A stretch of DNA of 64,000 nucleotides from positions 1 to 64,000 of the forward strand of contig JABDLC010000117.1 of the NCBI GenBank assembly GCA_013001905.1, read 5' to 3'. Numbering within the stretch: the first letter of the stretch is position 1; every line of letters begins with the position of its first letter. Source of the stretch: Gammaproteobacteria bacterium (GTDB lineage: Bacteria > Pseudomonadota > Gammaproteobacteria > Steroidobacterales > GCA-2729495). The notes below the pieces were generated by a model. That model did not search any database. It saw only the letters and a list, made by a program, of their open reading frames with translations, and had not been told where the DNA came from. A program made the translations under genes and the position numbers. Positions 36,125 through 43,700 of the stretch are shown one piece after another.

Positions 36125-37546
36125 CTAGCGACGGGAATCGAGCTCGTTTTCGCCGAAGCGCGCTATCAGGAACAGCGAAATCAGATTGGCATCATATTCT
36201 GCCGAGACGTCTGAATCACGCTGCAACCGACTAAGCCGTAATTCCGCAGCGAACACATTTGTGATCTGGCGTCGCGCCCGAATAGTCAGATCAATGTACT
36301 TGTCTTCACGCCCTGTTTCAAAGTCACGCAGCTCGTAATTGAATAGAGTACCTATGGTAGTTCGTGTCGCAGCATTCCAGTCATAGGAAACCGACAGGCC
36401 AGCACTCTCTTCCTCGCCCGCCATCATGTCCAGAAATTCACGCCGATCCGAGTAAACGCGAGCGGTAATCACTGAGCGCGCCAACTGGTAACTCGCCAGA
36501 CCGGACAGCCGTTTTTGCAGAAAGGGCCGGGTATCGAGCGAGCCGAGATCAATCGTCGGGAAGCCCGGCAAAAACAAATCATCATTGCCGAGAACACCCG
36601 TGGATGTAGTCGGGTTTTCTTCGTATTCAAAGCTCAGTTCGCCGCGTGAACCGCGACGCACCCATGAGGCTTCCCAGGCGCTGCCGTAAAAGCGATCACC
36701 ACCGCGAATCTCAAGACTCTGCAGATCGCTCGGCTCCCAGCGAAACCCGAGAAACCAGACAGACTCATCCAGGCCGCCCTGACTAATGTCTTCAAGAGCA
36801 TCAGATTCCTGCCCGATCACACCGAGGAGCCGGACACGCGGACCAACCGGCACGCCGAGCTCGAACTTTGCCTGATCAAATTCAAACGTCTCGCCGGTTT
36901 CGAAATCTGTTTCTGTGTGGCTGCCGCGCAGGTCCCAGCTGATACCTGCTGCACTTTCCGGGCTACCGATCGCGGCGACAAATTCCACATTATCGGAATC
37001 AACCGGCACCAACGAGACGCCGGGGTCGGTGTTGCGGTACCTCACATCATACGCAGTCACCCGAACCAGGCTTTCCGCGAAACTGCCCCAGCTCCCGATG
37101 TGATAAGGACTGACACCAAAAATCGCGAAGTCCGTACGATTGTCGGTCGTGAAAAAGTTGCTGAATGCAGCACGCCCCTCCGTATCGACATTCTGCTGGT
37201 CGTAACGACCGAAAATATCGATGAAACCGGAGTCAGGCAGCGCTTCGATAGTGCCCAGTGCGCGGGCCAGGTTGAACTCCTCATCAAGATTGCCGTTGTC
37301 ATCGAAGCGCAAAATCTGCATTTCGTAGTCGGCTTCAAGCGTTGCGCGGGGTGCTTCGACCGTCAGGCCGAGACCCGGGCGGAGTTCGGTTATCCACTCG
37401 GACTCTTCCCGACCAGGCTCGCCCAAGCCAACGTTATTGGTATAGGACTGACCCAGCTCAACGCGGGGCCGGAAATCCCAGTCTGCGGCCAGAATTGCGC
37501 CGGCAGGGAGCAGGCACGCAGCAACCCCGCTGAGCAGCCGGAGCAT
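36125..37546 (-). CDS. EpsL-like outer-membrane beta-barrel protein
   Basis: A 473-aa protein with a cleavable signal (LRLLSGVAACLLPAGAILAADW), then alternating hydrophobic/polar strands ending in a charged short tail. The opening WDFRPRVELGQSYTNNVGLG and the repeating R...Y....R.(E/D)F patterns match barrel proteins encoded at the end of EPS operons (EpsL family). It is likely a pore or outer-membrane partner for EPS export. I start at ATG 37546, 4 nt after the kinase stop; the ORF track's 118 extra residues overlap the kinase gene in another frame. Confidence 0.85.
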   Translation of the reverse strand: MLRLLSGVAACLLPAGAILAADWDFRPRVELGQSYTNNVGLGEPGREESEWITELRPGLGLTVEAPRATLEADYEMQILRFDDNGNLDEEFNLARALGTIEALPDSGFIDIFGRYDQQNVDTEGRAAFSNFFTTDNRTDFAIFGVSPYHIGSWGSFAESLVRVTAYDVRYRNTDPGVSLVPVDSDNVEFVAAIGSPESAAGISWDLRGSHTETDFETGETFEFDQAKFELGVPVGPRVRLLGVIGQESDALEDISQGGLDESVWFLGFRWEPSDLQSLEIRGGDRFYGSAWEASWVRRGSRGELSFEYEENPTTSTGVLGNDDLFLPGFPTIDLGSLDTRPFLQKRLSGLASYQLARSVITARVYSDRREFLDMMAGEEESAGLSVSYDWNAATRTTIGTLFNYELRDFETGREDKYIDLTIRARRQITNVFAAELRLSRLQRDSDVSAEYDANLISLFLIARFGENELDSRR

Positions 37547-37550
37547 CGGC

Positions 37551-38510
37551 TCAGTCCCGCCTGCGCTTGCTACCGTAGTCGCTCTTGTAGTCACTACCGG
37601 AAGCTCTTTTATCTGCGTGTCGACCATAACCGTAACCTCCATAATAGTAACCACCGATAAACGGTTGCCGACTCTTGTTAAGAATCGCATTGATCGGTTT
37701 GTTCGGGTCGAGTTGACTGAGCGCTGCGCGCACTTCGTCGCGGGGCGTCGTGTTTTCTGCAACAACCAAAGCGATCTGGCCGACTGCCTGTGCAATCGCC
37801 TGAGCCTCGGTTGTTGCCAATATTGGCGGCGAATCAAACAGGATGATCCGGTCAGAGTAACGGCCCGACAATTCCTTGCAGAGGTCACGCATACGGCCAC
37901 TGGCGAGCAATTCCGTGGTGTAGTCCGACCAGCGACCGGCCGGCAGCAGCACCAGCCCCGGAATATCTGTGTGAATCAATAACTTATCGAGAGGTATCTG
38001 ATCATCGTCCAGTGCGTCCAGCAAACCGGGCTGATCGGCAACACCGAACAAACGGCTGATGTGCGGTTTCGCCACGTCACCGTCGACCAGCAACACGGTG
38101 CGATCACGTTCAGCCGCGAGGCTAAGCGCAAGGTTGATGCAGGTGTGAGTTTTCCCTTCGCCCGATACCGCGCTGCTTACCAGAATAAGATTACCGTCTT
38201 CGACAGCCGGAACGCCGATGCCGAAAGCATTGGCAATCAGCGGCCGCTTAATCAGTCGATATTCATCCGCGAGCTGGCGCTGGTATTTCTCCGGCGCGAG
38301 AAAACCTTCGTCTGTCAGGCGCTGCCGCTCTACTGCGATGATGCGGTCAGGCGCAACATTGTCTTGCGCAGCAATTGCGACAACTGCAGCGTCGTCGCCA
38401 TCGGCGTTGTCACGAATCTCGCCAAGGGGCACCAACTTTTCCTGCTGGCCTTTCAAGCGGCTGAGTGCTTTCTCAACAAAGCTCACGTTATCGTCCTGTT
38501 TTACACTCAC
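37551..38510 (-). CDS. CpsD/CapB-type bacterial tyrosine kinase
   Basis: A 319-aa cytoplasmic BY-kinase controlling polymer length together with the Wzz-like membrane protein encoded just upstream. Walker A is SSAVSGEGKTHT and Walker A' is VLLVDGDVAKPHISRLFG. The Walker B-like segment is RIILFDSPPILATTEAQ. The tail is a Tyr-rich autophosphorylation cluster (YYYGGYGYG ... SDYKSDYG). No transmembrane part is fused, as in split Wzc systems. GTG start overlaps the upstream stop (GTGA). Confidence 0.92.
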   Translation of the reverse strand: MSVKQDDNVSFVEKALSRLKGQQEKLVPLGEIRDNADGDDAAVVAIAAQDNVAPDRIIAVERQRLTDEGFLAPEKYQRQLADEYRLIKRPLIANAFGIGVPAVEDGNLILVSSAVSGEGKTHTCINLALSLAAERDRTVLLVDGDVAKPHISRLFGVADQPGLLDALDDDQIPLDKLLIHTDIPGLVLLPAGRWSDYTTELLASGRMRDLCKELSGRYSDRIILFDSPPILATTEAQAIAQAVGQIALVVAENTTPRDEVRAALSQLDPNKPINAILNKSRQPFIGGYYYGGYGYGRHADKRASGSDYKSDYGSKRRRD

Positions 38511-40054
38511 GCCAGCATATTCCGCGCGTACACGCTGATATCGGTGAGTGACATGAACGTTACACCAAACACGCCAAGCAGCAGTAAAAGCCCGACAGTG
38601 AACAGCAGCTCGACCCGCCTCAGTTCACTGGTTGCGCTCTTGGTCCATGTCATCGACACGGAACCCAGCACCGGTATGCCCAACTCCTGATAGATCGACC
38701 GGCCGGTAATAAACACGGGCCGCAACTGATGCAAAATAAACGCAACACCCGCGCCCGCACCGAGGGCGGCGACGAGAGCCAGCATCAGCAACATCTGGCG
38801 ATTCGGCTCCACAGCAAACTCGGGCGCCATGGGCGGCTCAATAATATTGAACTCGATCTGCCGACCCTGCCGCTTGCGATCAATATCAAAACTAAGCAAT
38901 TCGCGCCGCTCAAGCAGGCTCTCGTACTGCTCTCGCAACACTGTATTGTCGCGGTTCAGACCGGCCAGCTCTGCCTCCAGCTGCGGGGCAACTTCGACCT
39001 TGGCCTGCAACTCGGCAATACGCTGACGCAGATCGCGCTGCCGGCCCGCCAGCTGGTTGACCTGAATTTCGGCCTCTGTCAGCGCAATGCTGAAATTCTC
39101 GAGCACCGCGGCAGAGGTAGTACTGCTACTCAGCGGCCCCAGCTCCCTGCGACGTCTCTCGAGACGGGTGCTCAGTGAATCCAGAGTCTCCTGCGCTGTA
39201 ATGACTGACGGGTGTGCGTCAGTGTAGCGAAGCCGTAACTCATCCAGCTGCCGCTCTGCCTGCAATACCTGATTCTCAAGCTCCAGCAGCCCGCCGGGCA
39301 CCGCGTCTCCATCATTGTCCACGCTCGCACCGCCACGGAACCGCGCGGCCAGCGATGCACGTGTTTCTCGCGCGATGCGTAAATCGGTCGTCACCTGGCG
39401 AAATTCATCCTGCAGGCTCGCAAGACGATTAAAGAAATCACCCTCTGCACCGACCAACCCCGCATTACGCCGGCGAAAGTCGGCAACACGCGCTTCAGCT
39501 TCTTCGAGCCGGCGACGATAATCGTCAATCTGCTGGTCGAGAAACGAAAGCGCCTGAATGTCATCGCGGAGGTCGCCTTCAAGGGACTGTTGCTGAAACG
39601 AATCGAGCAATACTTGCACGACGTTCTCGGCAATATCACGGTCGGTGTCACGGTATGCGATCGTGTACAGATTGGCTTCGAATCCGCCACGCCCCACCTG
39701 CGCAACCTCAATCTGCTGTTGCAGGCCGGTGATCAGACGCTGAAATGCTTCGGCCGTTTCGGCACGCTGGTCGAGTGCGGTTTGTTCGGCGACCTGCTCA
39801 AGGTTGGGTGTCGACAGCAGCAGGCGACGCACGTACGCAACGCTGACTTCCGCATCGGCCCCGCGGGCGGATGCTGTAATCAACGGATCCCGGGTATCGA
39901 CAAACACCTGCGCGCGGGCCTCGAACCGGTCGGGCACGGTCAGCGCGATGAAGATTCCGACCAGGCCGACCAGCCAGGCAGTCGCCATGGCGACCCAGCG
40001 AAACCGCCATGAGCCGCGTGCTTCGGTGAGTACGTGTTGCAGGGCCTGATCCAC
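38507..40054 (-). CDS. Wzz-like polysaccharide chain-length determinant
   Basis: A 515-aa inner-membrane co-polymerase. Two transmembrane helices (about residues 21-40 and 425-445, plus one near 485-505) bracket a long periplasmic coiled-coil region (RRRLEEAEARVADFRRRNAG, ENQVLQAERQLDELRLRY). The N-terminal LVGLVGIFIALTVPDRFEARAQVFVDT is the Wzz signature. GTG start overlaps the Wza-like stop by 1 nt. With the separate kinase it forms the split-Wzc pair. Confidence 0.92.
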   Translation of the reverse strand: MDQALQHVLTEARGSWRFRWVAMATAWLVGLVGIFIALTVPDRFEARAQVFVDTRDPLITASARGADAEVSVAYVRRLLLSTPNLEQVAEQTALDQRAETAEAFQRLITGLQQQIEVAQVGRGGFEANLYTIAYRDTDRDIAENVVQVLLDSFQQQSLEGDLRDDIQALSFLDQQIDDYRRRLEEAEARVADFRRRNAGLVGAEGDFFNRLASLQDEFRQVTTDLRIARETRASLAARFRGGASVDNDGDAVPGGLLELENQVLQAERQLDELRLRYTDAHPSVITAQETLDSLSTRLERRRRELGPLSSSTTSAAVLENFSIALTEAEIQVNQLAGRQRDLRQRIAELQAKVEVAPQLEAELAGLNRDNTVLREQYESLLERRELLSFDIDRKRQGRQIEFNIIEPPMAPEFAVEPNRQMLLMLALVAALGAGAGVAFILHQLRPVFITGRSIYQELGIPVLGSVSMTWTKSATSELRRVELLFTVGLLLLLGVFGVTFMSLTDISVYARNMLA

Positions 40055-40689
40055 TAGAAACGGGCCTCAGGAATGATAATGACGTCGCCGGGCTGAATCG
40101 GAACGTTTTGTCGCATGTCACCACCGTTTAGCAGCGAGTTCAGCCGCAACGGCACCTCAATCTGACCATCGACCGTACGTCGCATTAACTTCGCACGATT
40201 ACCCGCCGCGAATTCACCCAGGCCGCCAACCTGAATCATCACATCCAGTAATGTCATACCTGAACTGTACGCGAGCGCCTGCGGGTTGGCGGCCTGGCCG
40301 ACGACACGCACTTGCTGCTGAAAACTGGGAGAAGCCGTATCCATGATCACGTTGACCGTGGGCTGGCGAATATATTCCGACAACACGACCTCCATATCGC
40401 GCGCCAGCGCGGTCGGGGTTTTACCGGCAGCGATCATATCCTCTACCAGAGGCGTGGAAATCTTGCCGTCCGGACGCACCGGTACCGTCGCTGACAAATC
40501 AGGGTGCTGCCAGACAAATACGTTCAGCACAGCGCCCGGCGCGATGATGTAGTCGGTCGTGGCTGCCGGGGGCGCTGCCAGCACATCTTCCGAATCCGAC
40601 GACGTTGACGTTAGTCTGCTGCAACCGGTCACACCGAGTGCCGATGCCAGCAACGCAATGGCCAGCCATTTCAAAATCATAGCTCTCAT
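40054..40689 (-). CDS. Wza-like polysaccharide export lipoprotein
   Basis: A 211-aa outer-membrane export protein. The signal LAIALLASALGVTGCSR ends in a lipobox. The mature part begins with the Poly_export block DYIIAPGAVLNVFVWQHPDLSATVPVRPDGKISTPLVEDM, followed by a SLBB domain (VVGQAANPQALAYSSGMTLLDVMIQVGGLGEFAAGNRAKLMR). It is shorter than E. coli Wza (about 380 aa), as in EpsE/GumB-type exporters, and probably works with the EpsL-like barrel. It lies 12 nt downstream of the NRPS gene. Confidence 0.93.
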   Translation of the reverse strand: MRAMILKWLAIALLASALGVTGCSRLTSTSSDSEDVLAAPPAATTDYIIAPGAVLNVFVWQHPDLSATVPVRPDGKISTPLVEDMIAAGKTPTALARDMEVVLSEYIRQPTVNVIMDTASPSFQQQVRVVGQAANPQALAYSSGMTLLDVMIQVGGLGEFAAGNRAKLMRRTVDGQIEVPLRLNSLLNGGDMRQNVPIQPGDVIIIPEARF

Positions 40690-40701
40690 ACCTGTAATCC
40701 T

Positions 40702-43700
40702 TTAGCCGGAAGGCGACTCATCAGACGAACTGTAGCGCAGTTCGGTACCAGCAGGCGAACCTGCGGATACATTGTCAAATAGGCGTTGCAGGTTATCAGC
40801 AACCTGCTGCGCGGAAGCCCCGCTCAACATATCCATATGCTCTCCGCGAATCCGCACGACGTTCAGTTCAGGCGCATGCGCCTGCCACCCATATCCGGGC
40901 TCCGTGATCGGATTCCGCTCTGCCTGACAGAACAGCAGCGGCCCCTCCCAGGGCTCCGGGTCATAGGCACGGATGACGCGCAGGAACTCCGGATACACGG
41001 CCGGGGCGCGTTCTTTACCGCCGGTCGGCGCTTTGTCTGCCAGCTCGGCGGCAGCACGGCGCAGAGAACCAAGCGCATCACGGCGCAATTGCATGAGTCG
41101 CTTGCGGACCCAGCGCGTGACGTGTCGCACACCAACACCGGGGACAGCACTGTCCAGCAAGGCGAGGCATTCGACCTGTTCACCCGCCTCACGTAACCGG
41201 CACGCCACTTCATAAGCAATCACGCCACCGATAGAAAACCCGGTCAAACGATACGGCCCCTGAGGCTGCAGGCGGCGAATGACTTTCAGATACGCCTTGG
41301 CCATTTCCCGCAACGGCGGCAGCGGCCGCCCGCTCTTAAACAACTCCAGCTCTTCCACCGACAACAACCCATAAACACGGGTGTCTGCCGGAAAACACTC
41401 GGCAAGTTGCTGGTACATATCCATTCCGGACAGGCAGAACAGCGGCCTGCCGGTTCCCGCTTTCAGCAGGTAAGCGGCCGCGCCTCCCTGCAACTCGATA
41501 TTACTCTCTTGCAGCGCGGCAGCCAGTGACGCCACTGTCGGATTCTGGAACAGCATGGGAAGCGTACAGTCGATAGCCAGATCCTGAGTCACAGCCTGCA
41601 CCAGATTGACCGCGAGTACCGAGTGGCCGCCCAGATCAAAAAAGTTATCGTGCACGCCGACATCCTCGCGCTGTAGCACCGCGCGCCAAATCTGCAGCAA
41701 CGCATGCTCGGGCGCGGACTCCGCCCGGTCCGCACCACTCTGTCGCGGGTCAGTCAGCACAGGAACCGGCAACGCGCGACGGTCAACCTTACCGTTAGGC
41801 AGCACCGGTATCTGGTCCAGCACAATAAAATGAGGCGGCACCATGTATTCAGGCAACCACTGCCGCAGATGCGCACGCCAGTCATCAGCTTGCGCCTTAG
41901 CTTTACTGCTCACAACGTAGGCGACCAGCTGCGGGCCGTGATACGGATCGCGATGTATCCGCACCAATGCCCGGTCGACCATATCGTGACGCAAAAGATG
42001 GGTTTCGATTTCACCCGGCTCGATTCGATAGCCTCGTAACTTGAACTGATCGTCAAAACGGCCGAGATGTTCCAGACGTCCGTCGCGGCGCCACCGGACC
42101 CGGTCGCCGGTGCGGTAGATTGCAGTGCCGGGAAACGCCGTTTGCTCACCGGCGGTCACAAATTGTTGTGCTGTCAGACCAGTAAGATTGTTATAACCCA
42201 GCGTCAGACCGCGGCCACCGACACACAGTTCACCCGGCACGCCGACAGGGCAAAGCTGACCCTTGTCATCAAGCACCTGCAGTGTGGTTGCGGCTACCGG
42301 ATTGCCCAGCGAAATAGGCTCAATCACGGTGCGCGGAACACGCCAGCAACTCGACCAGACCGTCGTTTCCGTCGGCCCGTACATATTCCAGAGCTCACGG
42401 CACCGTTCCAGCAACTGACCGGCCAGATCCGCCGGCAATGGCTCGCCGCCCACGAGTGCTCTCAGGTCGGCCTTGCCCTGCCAACCTGCCGCGATCAGCA
42501 TCTGCCAGCGCGACGGCGTTGCCTGCATCAGCGTGATGTCGTGCTCATCAAGCAAAGTTGCGAGCGCTGCGCCGTCAGATGCTTGTGTTTCGTTGGCGAT
42601 GACAGTGCAGGCGCCGGCCGTCAGCGGCACCAGCATCTCAAGTATCGAGATATCAAAACCCAGTGTCGTCACCGCCAACACCCGGTCGGCGTCATCAATG
42701 CCCGGCTCGCGCCGCATCGTATCCACGAAGTTTTCGAGCGCGCGGTGAGGCACCACCACGCCTTTCGGTATCCCGGTCGATCCGGAGGTATAAATCAGAT
42801 AGGCCGGATCCTCGCGCACCGGTTCGTGCGTCAGACCTGACGTCGGGTCAGAAGCGGCAGCGCCATCCGTGTACTCATCGGGACTATTAACCAACATCGT
42901 GCGTTCCGCAGGCCAACCCAGATAACGCGCGGTTTGCTCATCAGCGATAAGCAGATCAATGTTGGCATCCTGGGCCTGATACAGAAGCCGCTCACGCGGA
43001 TAGGCAGGATCGAGCGGTACGTATGCTGCCCCGCTGCGCATCGTCCCGAGCAATACTTCCGGCAGCTTCGCGGAACGCGGCAGACACAGGCCGACCGTGC
43101 CGTTGACACCAACGCCCCGACGGCGGATGCCGTGTGCCATGCGGGTCGCGTTGGCGTCCAATTCCGCATATGTGCGTTGCTCATCACCACAGATCACGGC
43201 TGTAGCGGCCGGTCTTTGCTCAGCCTGTAAGGCGATCAACTCACTGACCGACCGCTGCCGCAACCCGTCGATACTGAGCCCTTCGCCCCACTGCCGCATG
43301 CGAGCGATGTCCTCATCACTCAGCAGTCTGATATCACTAATTAACGCCGAGGAGTCCGCGACAACGGCATCAAGAATACGCAGGTAGTGGTCCGCGAGAC
43401 GCTCCATGGTTTCAGTTGCGTAAAGGCCCGTCGCGTATTCAAAAATAATCGTCGGGTCATACAGCGCATCCACACTCACCGTCAGGTCAAATTGCGCTGC
43501 ACCGCGATCAAACTCCAGCCGTGACCATTCCAACTCTGGAAATTCGATGTCCTGTGCCGGTGTGTTAATCATATTGAACATGACATCGAACAGCGGCGAC
43601 CGGCTGATGTCATGTGGCAGATCAAGTTCGCGCACCAGCAACTCGAACGGCAGGTCCTGATGCGAATACGCCTGCAGCGAAACTTCTTTGACCCGGCGCA

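Noticed and set aside
36125-37900. 591-aa version of the EpsL-like ORF
   Set aside because: The first 118 residues are the kinase gene read in another frame; the signal peptide at 37546 marks the real start.
42067-42840. 257-aa plus-strand ORF inside the NRPS gene
   Set aside because: Antisense to the adenylation domain, whose motifs are intact.
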